Below, in pieces: positions 21,671-33,260 of a stretch of DNA of 64,000 nt. The first letter of the stretch is position 1; each line of letters starts with the position of its first letter. The notes beneath the pieces were generated by a model that saw only the letters and a list, made by a program, of their open reading frames with translations, ran no database searches and had not been told where the DNA came from. Both the position numbers and the translations under genes were made by a program. The stretch is from Pyrrhosoma nymphula (Eukaryota; Arthropoda; Insecta; Odonata; Coenagrionidae): assembly GCA_963573305.1 (NCBI GenBank), contig OY754339.1:71595376-71659375 (forward strand), written 5' to 3'.

Positions 21671-22017
21671 ATTTTTACTGCCAGTCCTACTGTTAAATAT
21701 ATGATACTTGGGCTCCTGTCAACTCATATCTTTTAAGTTGGCGGTGAAGTTACTTTTATATTGGTCAATTGTTTTTGTTTCACCATTTGGGTGGCAAAAA
21801 TGTATTTCCCCTAGTATTTTCACCCCAGCAAAAAAAAACATTGGACACAAAAGCGTTCCACTGCTGAAGATTTTTCGTTTCATCCTCGTAATTTTGACAC
21901 CTACGTCATTAACTCGCTTATTCTAGTTGCTGTTATGAATTGCGTTATCACCAAACCTAGAATATATTAGAATAATACATAGTGTAAGGCCGTTCAGAAC
22001 AAAAACCTGAAATACTT
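21671..22017. other. No recognised feature
   Basis: Short AT-rich spacer between the tandem repeat and the foldback. Confidence 0.4.
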
Positions 22018-22247
22018 ATGAAAAACAATAGTTACTTTCCACACACAATATATATTTTAACAAGTTAAGTTTATTTTAACGAGTTAAACGTCCATGGTTT
22101 CAGCATCTAATACCATTATCAAGGTTTTAGGACGTCATTAGGTGCTGAAACTATGGTCAGTGAACTTGTTAAAATATACTTAATTTGTAAAAATATACTT
22201 AACTTGTTACAATATATTGATTGTGGAAAGTAACTATTGTTTTTCAT
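22018..22247. repeat. Foldback of PLE-like ends (arms about 100 bp)
   Basis: The outer arms are ATGAAAAACAATAGTTACTT from 22018 and its reverse complement ending at 22247. Both continue inward through CACAATATAT and TTTTAACAAG/CTTGTTAAAA words. In the inner part the left arm (minus strand) reads ATTAGATGCTGAAACCATGG and the right arm (plus strand) ATTAGGTGCTGAAACTATGG. These are two head-to-head copies of one sequence ending in the GAAAC half of a hammerhead-like motif. The CUGANGA halves are decayed. No reading frame is involved. Confidence 0.75.
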
Positions 22248-23889
22248 TTGAAATGGAAGTCAGGTATTTCCACAAAGTTCAGCTTGATACGCTTTTATAT
22301 TTACTGAAATACTTAATGGTATTGTATCTTTTTTTATTATCGTGTTCTTGCAGTTGGGGCATCGTTGAAAATCATTCTTGGAGGATGATATTTTTTATTT
22401 CGAATTAATATCGTTATTTGATTTTTATTTTATCTCAGCTGAAGAGTTTAACTAAGGGGAAGTAGTTATACGGCATTTCTTGTATTTAAAAGGATTGAGA
22501 GTATGTTTGATTAAATCTGTGTGAAATACTATTTGCTCGTTGTTGTTGACGCTTGAAAGTCTGTTAATCCGTTATTTTTTGTATTTCAACGATGCCTGCT
22601 GATTTTTAAAATTTTGTTTCTTCGACACAGAAAGTGTTAAATTTAACTTGGCAGGATATTGATCCAAAGTTAATGTGAAATGACCCTTTTAAAGGGTTGA
22701 ACAATAAAAAAATCGCCGAATTGTATTATTTATCGCGTGGATGAGGTCCAGATGCTTTAGAATGGCAATTAATTAAGGGAAATCTCTTTTTATTTATATG
22801 CAGCTGGATTCAATTGGCCAATGATTTGCACTCAATCCACTGACCCCAGCCGAGTGAAGTTCGCCAATTTAATTAAATATCTAATCTGGCATCTTTCTTT
22901 TTGTTTCCGTGGGATGTAACAGATGTACATTCAGGCGAACAGGATTTTATTCCTCGTGGCCAAACATTTTTCTTCTCCCTCGTCTTAAGCTTTTTTTTGT
23001 TTGACTGTGTCGCATCATGTTGCCCGTATTGATAGGTACCAAAAATCTACGATAACGAATATATGCCATGCTGAACTATGAGAAGTTAGTTACCCCTTTG
23101 GGCCAAAGATTGTTCCTTCAAATTGACAAATAATGCCATAGTCACGAGATACATGCTTTCTAGAAGTGATGACGCAGAGTCGTGGGTAATCGTTTCCAAG
23201 AGTTGTTTCTTTTTCACTCTCGTTTTAGGGACTGTCAAACGCATTCGGTCTTTCGAAACGGGCGGAAGTGACCCTCCGTTGGTTTTCAAGGTCCTATCAA
23301 TAAGAGATTTCTCGGTTTGCTTATTAGTGGGATTATTTTCTAAAAAAAAAATAACGGTTATGAAAGCGGAGTTTTGAGGCTAGGGCTGCCGATGACGCCA
23401 AGCACATGGCGGTAGACGTGCCAGCAGTTGATCGAGGGACAAATACTCCTTGTTTAACGGTTCCGATTATATAGTTGAATAATTCTTTCAGTTCTCGCAA
23501 AAGGTAGGGTCATTTGAATGCCGTTTTCGTGATCGTATGCCCAGAAGTATCTGATAAGACAAACTTCGCCTAAATCTTTCAAGAAGTGTCAGAAATAAAA
23601 GTCTTACTTCTCATCATAACTGAAGTTTCCCCATAAATCTGATGTAATTGATCATTTTTAATATTTTTTGGGAAATTGTATAAGCGTAGCGTGTATTAAT
23701 GTTAAAGGGAATTCATACGAAAGTAATAATTACGAGGCTGCTATATCAGACCTTCCCGTGCGGAACATTTGCAAAATTACCTATCATTGGAGGACAAAAA
23801 GATTTATTAAAAAATTGGGGAAAATTGAAGGGTAAAAATAATGGGAATGGTAGACAAATAAAAAACTTTGTAAATTTTCACAGGATGTG
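22248..23889. other. No recognised feature
   Basis: AT-rich, with only short chance frames. The segment at 23120-23300 is open on both strands without a motif. Confidence 0.4.
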
Positions 23890-24580
23890 ATTTATGACGA
23901 CCGGTTTCATCCAACAGTGGACGTCATCAGGTACGAAATACAGATCTCTTGTTCCTTATATATATGGAAAGTCAAGGCTAGCGGAGTGGGCGGGGATTAA
24001 GAGTTGGGGAAGGTGCTTAGAAGGTTGGCACAGGAATGGCATGTAGTTACCAAGTCAAGTGGAGAAGGTAAAGAAAAATAGGCAACGGTGGCGGAGGGAT
24101 GGAAAATGAAAGAGGGGAAGGGGGAAATCAAGCCTTATTTTTCTCCCATAAGGAGAGGTCAAGGATGGGGGAAAGTCCGGTAAACACTAGGCCATTCACC
24201 AAATGTCCATTTTTCTCGTTCTTCTTGATTTCCAACTGCTCCATGATGTCGAGTCTCCTGCCCTTGATTTCATGGTGAAGAACTTCAGGAACGAAATCGC
24301 TGCTGTGACCCACCTCGCACAAATGCTTCGCAAAGTGGGAATGTGCAATATTACCCGTCACATAGCATCTTTGATGCTCCTTCGCTCTCACTTTGAATGG
24401 CCTTCCCGTTTGACCCACGTACACAGAATCACAGTCTTTGCATTCTGACTTACACACTCCACACTTATCCAAAGTCTCTATTTTATCTTTTGTGGAACTA
24501 AGTATGTTTTTAAGACTTTTTAAGACTGTTGAATGAAACTTATCGTCATAAATCTTATCCTGTGAAATTTGGCAAAGTAT
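23890..24580 (-). pseudogene. Penelope-like element, GIY-YIG endonuclease end and 3' UTR
   Basis: Canonical PLEs encode an RT followed by a GIY-YIG nuclease that nicks the target. On the minus strand the frame at 24472-24128 begins DKCGVCKSECKDCDSVYVGQ-TGRPFKVRAKEH, the GIY-YIG core (here SVYVGQTGR) with the preceding cysteine pair CxxCxxC. It continues with AHSHFAKHLCEVGH (histidine box) and EQLEIKK (the conserved glutamate region). Upstream, 24580-24475 reads into LKNILSSTKDKIETL, the usual linker. The RT is missing, so the copy is 5'-truncated. Downstream on the same strand, 3' of the stop, lies the hammerhead-like motif at 23930-23904. The nuclease frame itself is intact across 114 codons. 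Confidence 0.85.
23904..23930 (-). ncRNA. Hammerhead-ribozyme-like motif 3' of the PLE GIY-YIG frame
   Basis: Minus strand: CTGATGA (23930-23924), one base C, GTCC, loop ACTGTT, GGAT, then GAAAC (ending at 23904). GTCC pairs with GGAT with one G-U. Because it lies about 200 bases downstream of the GIY-YIG stop codon on the same strand, it links this motif type directly to a PLE in this genome. Confidence 0.6.
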
Positions 24581-25554
24581 TTTATTTGTCTAACGATGAG
24601 ATTACACAAAGTTGAGCCTAATTCTATTGAATTCACTAAAGGGAATGTGTTTGTTTCAACTATTTAGGCATACGTTTGTTGGTTCTACAAATGTTTGGCT
24701 CCGTATCTTGGATTCTCTGTCTTAATATCTTGGAGAGATGCAATGTGTGAAATGTAGAGAGTGAGATTTCTCTTGTGTAATACAGGATGTAAATTTGATG
24801 AATTCTGTGAAATCATCCTATGGAACGTTCTGCGTACAAAACAGCTAAATGAAAATTCCTCAAATTGTTCTTTATGTAAAACTACTGGCACATATTTAGA
24901 AAGTGGAAGATTTTGAGTTAAACAAGTGAAAACTTTCAAGCCCACGTATTTAAATCTATTTATGTTCCCTGCTCAGATGACGTGTCAGCGAGTACGAGCT
25001 TGTGTTGACCACTTCAAGGGGCCATAGTGTCCCTTGAAGAGCTTTTGAGCGAATGAAGGGCTTGTGAACTAGTAAAGGGCCCTTTGAAGGGATTGTGAAA
25101 AGTGTTGTGCAATAACGGACGTGAAGAAATGAATGGAAATAAAAAAAAATCAAAATTTTGGGAGGGAGGGCTCCGGACCACATGGACCCCCCCTGGCTAC
25201 ATCACTGATATTATGATGCTCAACATTCTTGTACATTTGATCATCACCTTCCCAATTCCTGTCCATCTCCAAATTTTGGCTCAACCATTCATAGAGAGGT
25301 TCACTTTCTTATTATTCTGGAATGCAGTGGTAGTGGAACTTGGTGGCATTCACCTTAACGAAGTTTGACGTCAAGGAGAGGTAAAAGCATGTGGGAGGGA
25401 TAGGGGAAGGAGCAGAGGGGAGAGGAGAGCACGTGGAAGGCAGCGCTGCCTTCAAAATGACATTTGTTATGAGTGGGCAGGAAAATGTCACCATGGTGTT
25501 ACACAGCAATGTTATTTTGGGCAAGGACCTAGCAACGTTGAAACACCAGTTCCC
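24581..25554. other. No recognised gene; GC-rich scrap near 25160
   Basis: At about 25155-25205 the phrase GGGCTCCGGACCACATGG and ACCCCCCCTGGCTAC looks like the end of a dispersed repeat but I cannot name it. The rest has only chance frames. Confidence 0.35.
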
Positions 25555-26893
25555 GTCCTTGGAGTATTGAAGGGAAAGAGAAATTCATCATAACGGATGA
25601 ATGGAAGGCAGCGGTGAGAGAGGGAAAAGAGGAAACCAGTAAAGGAAATTTAGGACTAGGAAAACGAAACGCCATAGGAGAAATACTAGTGGACAAACAT
25701 GCACCGAAGGAAGATGGGATGATTTTGGATGTTATGAAGAGGACAATTGAAGAGGCAGAAGAGGAGCAAATGGTGAATAGGAGAGCCAAGACAAAGAAGC
25801 CATGCATCACGACGAAGGTTAGGGAACTTATTGATGAAAGAAGAAAATAAAAGAACTCCAGATACGAAGACAAGACCACCTTCTATACGAAGCTTAAGAG
25901 CCAAGTCATTAGAGAATGCAAGAAGATAAAGGAAGATTGAATAGAAAGCTGCTGTGAAGAAATCAACGAAATGTGGAGAAGGGGAAGACTGAAAGGGCAT
26001 ACAAGCTAGTGAAGAGACACTTCGGAGGGAGAAAAACGATAAGCAAAAACATCAGAGATATGAACGGGAATACACTGATAGAGGATGAAGACATTGAGAA
26101 TTGATGGAAGCAATACATCGAAGAACTCTTCTAAGGGCCGAGGCCGCTAGACAAAAACCTGATGACAGACGGGAGTGAGGTGGACGAAGATGGCCGGGAT
26201 CTAAAAATAATTCTGAGAACTGAATTCGATAGAGCAGTGAAAAATGTTAATAATAATAAAGCGCCAAGTGCAGACAACATCAACGAAGAGAAATCATCAA
26301 AGTGCTCGGGAGTAATGCCAAGGGCAACCTTTAAGAAATAGTCAAAGACGGTTACGAGACCAGAAGACTACCGGAGGACTTTCAAAAAGGTGCAATTATA
26401 GCGATACCAAAGAAGACACCGCGAAATGTGAGGAGAGCACAGAACGTCTGGTGCCACATGCGTCAAAAATACTATTATATTAATAAGCATACGGATGAAA
26501 AGGAAAATTGAAGACCATCTCTCGAAAAACTAATTAGGATTCAGAATGCAAAGAAAACGATACTTGTGAAAAAGCCCCTGTATGTGGCATTCGTGGACTT
26601 TCGTGGAGAAAGCAAGGACTACGGTGAGTGGAACAAGAAGTTCGGGCTGTTATAAAAACTCTGAATGGATTACGACGAGAAAATAGAGGAGTTAAATCAA
26701 CAAAGGAGTTTGACAAGGGTGCAACCTCTCATCAACACTGTTCAACATATACTTGGAGGAGGCAATACGAGAACCACAAGAAATTGGACTGAACGGAATT
26801 AAGAATAACGGAGAAGAAAAGATGCTCCGCTTCGCGGACGATATCGCAGTTATCGCAGGAATTTGTGATGATCTTCAAAGATCACTGAACACA
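25555..26893 (+). pseudogene. RTE-like LINE (family A), linker and reverse transcriptase, decayed
   Basis: The connector between endonuclease and RT is open at 25614-25850 and rich in E and K. It includes LVDKHAPKEDGMI and TTKVRELIDERRK, equivalents of the WWNDEIKEAIEERRK-like segment. Many shifts follow: RRLPEDFQKGAIIAIPKK, KPLYVAFVDF and, at 26753-26893, YLEEAIREPQE with RFADDIAVIAGICDDLQRSL (FADD codons at 26831-26842). The frame stops matching at SLNTMG. The next block of the family, LSGEKLEQVDFF, appears only at 28.68 kb, so the copy seems to be interrupted. Confidence 0.75.
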
Positions 26894-28670
26894 ATGGGGT
26901 CATTCCACGTCAAGTGGTCTAGTTTTAGAAAAGTTTCCCGCTCGACCATCTCGGATTTTAATGAAATTTTGTTTGAATAGTTTTACATACCTTTAATGAA
27001 AATGTGTTAAATTTTAGGTCCGTTAGTGAAATAATTTTGGAGATATAGCCGTTTGTGTGACCCCTTGTCACGACCACCTGCCACATGGATGTGAAATTTT
27101 CGCAACTTTGAGACATGATATCTCTGTAGCCTTTTTGCCTAAATAAATGATACATACCTATAATTGTACAATGTTTAGTGCTCTGTTATATGAAAATGAC
27201 TATAGCATTTTCTCAAAGCGTACTGACATTGTGAGTATATACAATGCAGCAAAGTCGGCCTCAGAAATTAATTCTCCAAAATAATTTCAAACTGTAGCGT
27301 GCTCTGTCTCTTTCAAGAATTGTTCAATGGATATCAAATTCCTTTTACAATATTTCCATGTAAGTGAGCTTTGATAGCGTAGTTTCAAACACCTGGCGTT
27401 TTAAGTTAGTTTATAAATCACGTCAAAAGTTGACGACTTTTGTAAAAAGGTCAAAAATAGGGTTTTCAACCCGTTTTTGCAAAAAACTACCTTCTGCAAA
27501 TTCCGTTAAACCTATCTCATTAGATAGAGCATTTCTTTAAGCCCCTAGAAAAGTGAATTTAATGAGCTAACGCGGACACATAATGGCGTGGCAAGGAGGT
27601 CCGTGAGTGAGATACAATCAAGCTTCATCAGCGCCACGCAACGACGAACTCCTGTAACTACACGCGTGGGGTGAGATGATAGCTATCCTACGAACGTATG
27701 TTTTCGCAATGACGCCGAAACAATGCAATTTGGAAGTCGTCGCCACTGGAAACGGCTTAAATATCAACAGGCAGTTCTGCCACTTTGGAGTTCGTGCCTG
27801 ATATTTAACAGGCTTATATTGACAAACCGATATTACATTGCGTTGGTCCATGGTGACATTGCCACTACCAATCCAAGTATGTACTTGAACTGTCAACCCA
27901 ACCACCATAGGGGTCACGCCCGATAGCCGTGCAATACCAGCCACGGGTGGGTCTCTTGTCCTGGTTCCTAAGCCAGTAATTTTGTGTGTTCGTTGAGGTT
28001 TCAAAGCTCTTTGCGGTGGTACGTCCGAATTTAAAGATATTTATCTAATCTCGCTGGAAATGGCTTTCGAAGTCATGATTTAAGTTTGATCAACTGTCTA
28101 CATCTTATTATATTTACTTATCATTTTAGACAGCACAGTCTCAGCAAATTCAAATTTTCTGCCGAATGTCGTCACGGAAGGAGCAGGGAGCATGCTGACG
28201 AGGTGTTGATCCAGAACCCAGCAGGTATACCATCTTATTTCGGGCCAATAAAATGATTCAGCAGGACCTCGATAATGCATTAAATATTATCAATGCGTCA
28301 TTTTGGTCAATCGTTACTTCAACAACAATGCCGATCCACCATTCACTCTCGTAGACGCAGGAAACATAGCAACCGGGAATATTTTACGTAATTTCAAACG
28401 GTGAGTAGTAGTAGGTGACAGGTTGGGTTTGAGTGAGGTGAATTTCAACTTTTGCGACCAAAACGTACGCGGAATAAAATATATATATATACGTTTCAAA
28501 AGAACAAATTGAAGACAGTTAAAAGTTCCTAGAACAAAGATGGAAAGAAAGGCAGAACAATTTCTGAAACTAGAGAGCATCACCAATTTATTCCGTGCAA
28601 TTCACACTCAATTTGAGTCAGTAAAGTATCAAATGACTACATAAATTTCATCGCTATCCTTTGTCACTCA
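26894..28670. other. About 1.8 kb of unknown sequence between two parts of a LINE
   Basis: The left edge begins GGTCATTCCACGTCAAGTGG, a phrase that looks like the start of a mobile element, but I find no matching inverted end at the right edge. A 128-codon open frame on the minus strand at 28004-27618 contains GLGTRTRDPPVAGIARL, a type of peptide often produced by chance from repeats. The segment may be an insertion that also removed about 28 codons of the LINE; this is inference. Confidence 0.4.
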
Positions 28671-29290
28671 CCCGAAGTGAAGTCACGCTAAGTGGAGAGA
28701 AATTAGAGCAAGTGGATTTCTTCGCATACCTCGGAAGCTCCATCACGTGGGACGGAATAAGCACAGCGGACATCAAACGTAGAATAGCCCAAGCTAAGAA
28801 AGAGTTGATGATGAAAAGACAACTGCTATATTCAAAGAAGGTAGGGATAGAAACAAGGTATGTAAAAACGTTTGTGTGGAGCGTGGCGGTCTATGGATCG
28901 AAAGCATGGACAATTAGAAAAGCAGACCAGAAAAGTTTAGAAGCATTCGAAACCTGGCGTGTGAGGAGGATGCTGATGATGAAAGAGACGGATAAATTAA
29001 GAAATGAAGAAGTATACAGAAGTGGATAAGTTGAAAAGACCATAAGGAACATGAACATATACAGAAAAGAAGAACCAGATGGATTGGACATGCTCTGAGG
29101 AACAATGGATTTCTGGAGAATATAATTGAAGGAAATATAGTGGGAAAAGTCTCAAGAGGAAGGCCAAGGGATAAATACATTTGCCAAAAAAGAGAAAAGT
29201 ACAGAATAATAACTATCAAGGATGAAGGGAACTAGCATTCGATAGGGAAGGATGAAGGGCTTCAGTAAACCTATTTTCTCATTGAATCAA
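28671..29290 (+). pseudogene. RTE-like LINE (family A), C-terminal part and 3' tail
   Basis: The frame at 28661-29029 reads LSGEKLEQVDFFAYLGSSIT, ADIKRRIAQAKKELM, TFVWSVAVYGSKAWT and LEAFETWRVRRMLMM, then NEEVYRS. After a stop and shifts it continues RRTRWIGHAL, IIEGNIVGKV and RGRPRDKYI. It ends near 29285 with CAATGATGATA, the TGA-triplet tail. It probably belongs to the same copy as 25555-26893. The RT core lies in the other part. Confidence 0.8.
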
Positions 29291-30140
29291 TGATGATAGG
29301 CTGAAGCATGTAATCGACCATTCAACCTTTAAGTGCAGATCCAAATCTCCAGTCACGGTTGGGATAATGGGCTTGTTAATTCACTTGTCACTGCTCAGAG
29401 ATTGTGCCTGTCCAGCCACTCCAAGCGGAGGATGATTTCACAGACACTCTCCTAGTTTGCGCGTAGCAAGGGTAACATACTTTTTGAAGTGAAACCGTGA
29501 AGCTGCGGGGGCTAACCGAGTTATCGGTTGACATTCGTTGGACAACAGACGCAACTCATTTTCCAAGTCGCATCTTTCGGCGGTGTTGTTTGACAACCAT
29601 ATGACGAAATGCTGAAAACGGTTAGCCTGTCACGTAAATGGCATGTTTTTGTGACAAGATTATTAGCTTAGTGAAGCAGGAGAACCTTTTTTCTATGGTT
29701 TAACGTTTTCCAAAAGCCTTTACTGCTTGTAATTCACAGTGAAAAATAATATACTTGAACTGATATTTGAAGCCAGGTTGAGCTTTCTCAATTGTGGTAG
29801 TTTGAGTCGTATATCATTTTGCATGAAGTTCAATGGATTTGAACCTGTCTTATGGAAAATATATCACCATTCTAATAGTACATGTACCATGATATCAGCG
29901 TCTCATTCATTGCACTACTTATTTGAGATATTTGCCAGTAATAAAAGCCATTTCCCGTAGGATGAGGAATGAGGAGCAAATCACATGAGAAATGTAATTG
30001 AGTTTAATTCGTATGTTTTATAAATTAGTTTAGTAAATAGATAAGTTTTTTTCTCCCTTAGACACTACCGTACTAAAATAAGCATAACCTACAAATAAGT
30101 CAGGGAGAACATAAGGATTAACTTTTATGCGGTTTTTCGC
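29291..30140. other. No recognised feature
   Basis: No gene or repeat that I can support. Confidence 0.4.
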
Positions 30141-30497
30141 TATCACGGGAGGGACAACTGTTTATTTTGTTCAAGACGTACACGCGTGTGAAAAACATAA
30201 ATATATTATTATACTTCGTATAGATGTTCACTTACCTCGATAATAACCTAGAAACAGCATAATATGAAGATCTGCTTTTAGATAATAATGCAATGTGATA
30301 AACTCAGAAATTGACACGGGTGGGACACAAAAAGAATTAAAAAAATCTTATGGCTTTTAATATTTGTTATTGTATTTTCAGGATAAAAATAAGTATTTTA
30401 CTCAAGTAATCACTTTTAAATTATAAGAAAAATAATAGGCACATAAGTCTGAGCAGAATTAGAACTTTTTATATGTTGCTATCACGGGTGGGACACC
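30141..30497 (+). repeat. Three spaced copies of an ATCACGGGTGGGACA motif
   Basis: TATCACGGGAGGGACAAC starts at 30141, TTGACACGGGTGGGACAC at 30311 and TATCACGGGTGGGACACC at 30480, about 170 bases apart, in very AT-rich sequence. Intervening sequence does not align obviously. This may be the skeleton of an old tandem array or an unknown element. Confidence 0.5.
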
Positions 30498-31749
30498 GAA
30501 ATATCATTTATTTAAGATTATGTATACAAATACGAAATTAACCTAGATTTCAGCTTTCAGTACTTGTTAGTAGACAAAGTTCTGCTTTTTCATTACACTC
30601 AAAGAATTAACAACCATCTGTTTATTAGTACTTTGATTATACAATCAACCTTAATCAACAAAATTACCCTGCGGACTTACAAAGACCGATTATCAACTTC
30701 AAATTTTGCATTGCTCATTTTAAAATAAACATTTTCCCCTTTTTTTCTGAATGCTGAATTGTAATATATTTACACAATTGAAAAAAGAAGTACATTTAAA
30801 AATATTTTTTTCGTTACTGGGCTCCTTTTTCATGCAATGGCCCAAGTCCAAAATGACGCTCGACAGATGTCAAGTGTTTCCCTCGATTTAAATTCAACAT
30901 TTTGTCTCTTCAACTATTCGTAGGACGTCTTCATTTGTGATTTTTTCCATCCACTTGTTTTTCATAATTCTTCGATTTCACCCAATTTCCATATCTTCCA
31001 ATCTATTTTGCTCTTCAGCTGTTAATGTCGACGCTACGCTGCCAAATAAGATGCTTGTTTAATATATAAGATATTCTCATGATACATGTTTTTATAAAGT
31101 GCTTAGTCCTCAGTGGAGTGCTGGTTGAGTGCTTCTTTTCTTCGAGAGGTCTACATTACTTCTCGAAACTACCATTTATGCTTGACTTTGACATACGTGA
31201 GGCTGGGAGATAAACTCGTGGTTATGGAGAGAAAAAAAACGTAACGCAAAGCGCGCGTCTCTAATTAGCTGCTGGTGCTGCATGTGCGGCGCAAATCGTT
31301 GCTTGACCTGACAGCACTTGGGGATTTGAGCGTGGGCCGCTTCGCCTTGGGGGTTGGCCTAACGCGTCACCAGTGTCTCCCTTACGCCCACGCCTCTGAC
31401 GGGCGAGTTTCGAACTCTTGACCTTTTGGGATGGAATTTGGATGCGCAAGGCATGGAGGCTTATCGTGGTGAAGGTGGCCTTTTGAGGATAAGTACTTGC
31501 TCTTGTATGGGTCGCCTTTTACCATTTGCGATGTGATTTGGTGAAATGTCTCGAGAGTGGAGAAGGTTTTTAAAATCTCATGTTTTTTATGAAGTGTCGT
31601 CTGCGCGTATTCCTCAAATGCTTCCAAATCCTATTTATTTTCTTTGCTTGAATTTACAGTTGAATAATCATAAACTAAACATAACATTTTTTACATTAAG
31701 GTAGTCTACCTTCTAGTTAAGGTAAGTTAAAATGGAAGCCAGTAAAATC
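30498..31749. other. Unassigned; possible tRNA-like SINE head on the minus strand near 31370-31450
   Basis: On the minus strand near 31430-31390 AAGGTCAAGAGTTCGAAACT resembles a Pol III B box, but no convincing A box or tail is seen. The rest has no feature. Confidence 0.25.
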
Positions 31750-31980
31750 TACTAGATGTTTACATGTGTAGGGCCCTATCTATGTGTAATATTTCTTTCT
31801 ACATATCAGTATGTGTCCTGTCCTTCTTCATCCTGTCGATAAACCTATTTTATTTCTTTTTCTTCCCCGCTTGCCCAATATCCTTCGCTTTATCACGGTC
31901 GTAAGCAATCCTTGGTTCCTCATTACCTTTTTTAACTACCTATATTGCTTCCCCCTATTCTTATCTATTAGTTAAACACT
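31750..31980 (-). pseudogene. RTE-like LINE 3' end (family B)
   Basis: On the minus strand the words GVVKKGNEEPRIAYDRDKAK, then GQAGKKKKNKIGLSTG, then EILHIDRALHM follow each other. They match the better preserved family B ends at 61.3 kb (GKRGRRRKRIGFM, EILEVDRVLHL) and at 57.9 kb. Only the last 80 codons or so of the polyprotein are represented. Confidence 0.6.
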
Positions 31981-32510
31981 ACATCAAACTAAAACGTTCT
32001 TGAGGCTCATCTGCAATAAAATGGAAAATTGAACATCCATGTCTGCAACCTTATCTTGGAATTACATTCCTCAGTGTTTTTTGCCTCAGGTTGCTAAAGC
32101 CATCGGTTTCCCCAAAGGGTTCTCCTGTCTGTTTATTTAAGTCATTTTAATTGTGAAGTTGTGCTACCAATTGCATTTCCCTGTCCCACCCACTCTTTTA
32201 CACAAGGTTTTCCCTCTCCGAAAGCATACCATCAGTATTATATTACATTTTTTAGTCTAATAAAATCTTGTAAATCACATTTCAAAAGATAGTAGCAATT
32301 ACTTGTAATTACATGAACAATCGGATAATCGGCATTAAGCAAAACATGTACATGGTTGAAGCAAAGGATCACATGCATAATTACCTCACCAGGAGGCTAA
32401 ATAACATTCACCGTGACCACCACTTAACAGCACTGACAAGAGCCCCTTGTCACAAGACATCCGAGATTATAACTAATTATCTAGTTATTTTAAAGCTCTC
32501 CAAGAGGAAA
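31981..32510. other. No recognised gene
   Basis: A 74-codon frame at 32313-32537 has no motif. The stretch runs into the hammerhead-like relic that follows. Confidence 0.35.
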
Positions 32511-32534
32511 CTCATGACGCCGCTGCGTCGAAAC
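32511..32534 (+). ncRNA. Decayed hammerhead-like motif, PLE terminus type
   Basis: Plus strand: CTCAT, GACGC, loop CGCT, GCGTC, GAAAC. Helix II (GACGC/GCGTC) is perfect and GAAAC is intact, but the CUGAUGA half is damaged. Just downstream GGTGGAATATAACAAAGTTT continues as AT-rich sequence up to about 32660 and could be the rest of the element end. Confidence 0.4.
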
Positions 32535-32779
32535 TAGTTGTACCTGAGAGTAAATTGGTGGAATATAACAAAGTTTTCCTTTTCATTTATAAAATGAACT
32601 TCCACAAGGCTGAGCCTGAGACGATGGAGATAATAAAGAGGCACCTCTTTACTGTCTGTTCTTAAAATCCGGTATGATTTTTCCTGTATTATTACCTGAT
32701 GTTTTGGAGCAATCTTATTCCTATCAATATCACATTTCCATTCTCTGTTTGAGGTATTTTGAGCTAAGGTTTTCTTTTG

Positions 32780-33260
32780 TCATCATTGCACGTTCAATGG
32801 TGGGATTGTTTGCTGCAGCCCTCCATCTTTCCCTATTTTGCTAGTTCCTTTTACTCCCTAGTAATTCTTCCTGTGTAACTTCTTTTTTATTTGATGTATA
32901 TATTTATCCCTTGGCCTTCATCTTGGCACTTTTCCCTGTATTTTTCCTTCAATTACATTCTTCACAAACTCATTTTGCCTCTGGGTGTGCCAAATCCATC
33001 TGGTTTCCATTTTATGTGTGCTTAGTGTTCCGCGTGGTCCTTTCCTCTTGTACTCTTCTGTCCACTTCTTCATTTCTTGTTTTATCCACCCATTTGATCT
33101 TCAGAATCCACCTCCGACATCATGTTTTCAATCCATGTAATCTTTTCTGGTTTGCTTTTCCAATGGTCCATGTTTCCAATCCGTAGAATGCCACGCTACT
33201 CAGAAATATTTTCACTCAGTTTCCTGGTTCGTTGTCCTATCATATGCGAACGTGTTCTTA
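32780..33260 (-). pseudogene. RTE-like LINE (family A), C-terminal part
   Basis: Minus strand from about 33190: GNMDHWKSKPEKITWIENMM, a decayed equivalent of the TWTIGKADQKxLEAFETWxWRRML block; then DQMGG and RTTR. HIKWKPDGFGTPRGKM and VIEGKIQGKV-like words follow, and it ends ERWRAAANNPTIE with an AATGATGAC tail at about 32790-32780. It is the same family as 12.6-14.2 and 28.7-29.3 kb in the opposite orientation. No catalytic part remains. Confidence 0.6.

Noticed and set aside
27618..27640. CGCTGATGAAGCTTG on the minus strand as a hammerhead core
   Set aside because: No helix and no GAAA half follow at the right distance.
27618..28004. 128-codon open frame on the minus strand
   Set aside because: No domain recognised; it contains a TRTRDPP-type peptide of the kind repeats often produce. 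Kept only as part of the unknown segment.
29265..29300. CAATGATGATAGGCTGAAG as a hammerhead-like motif
   Set aside because: The position is the TGA-triplet tail of the LINE copy ending here, there is no CUGA start and no paired helix before a GAAA.
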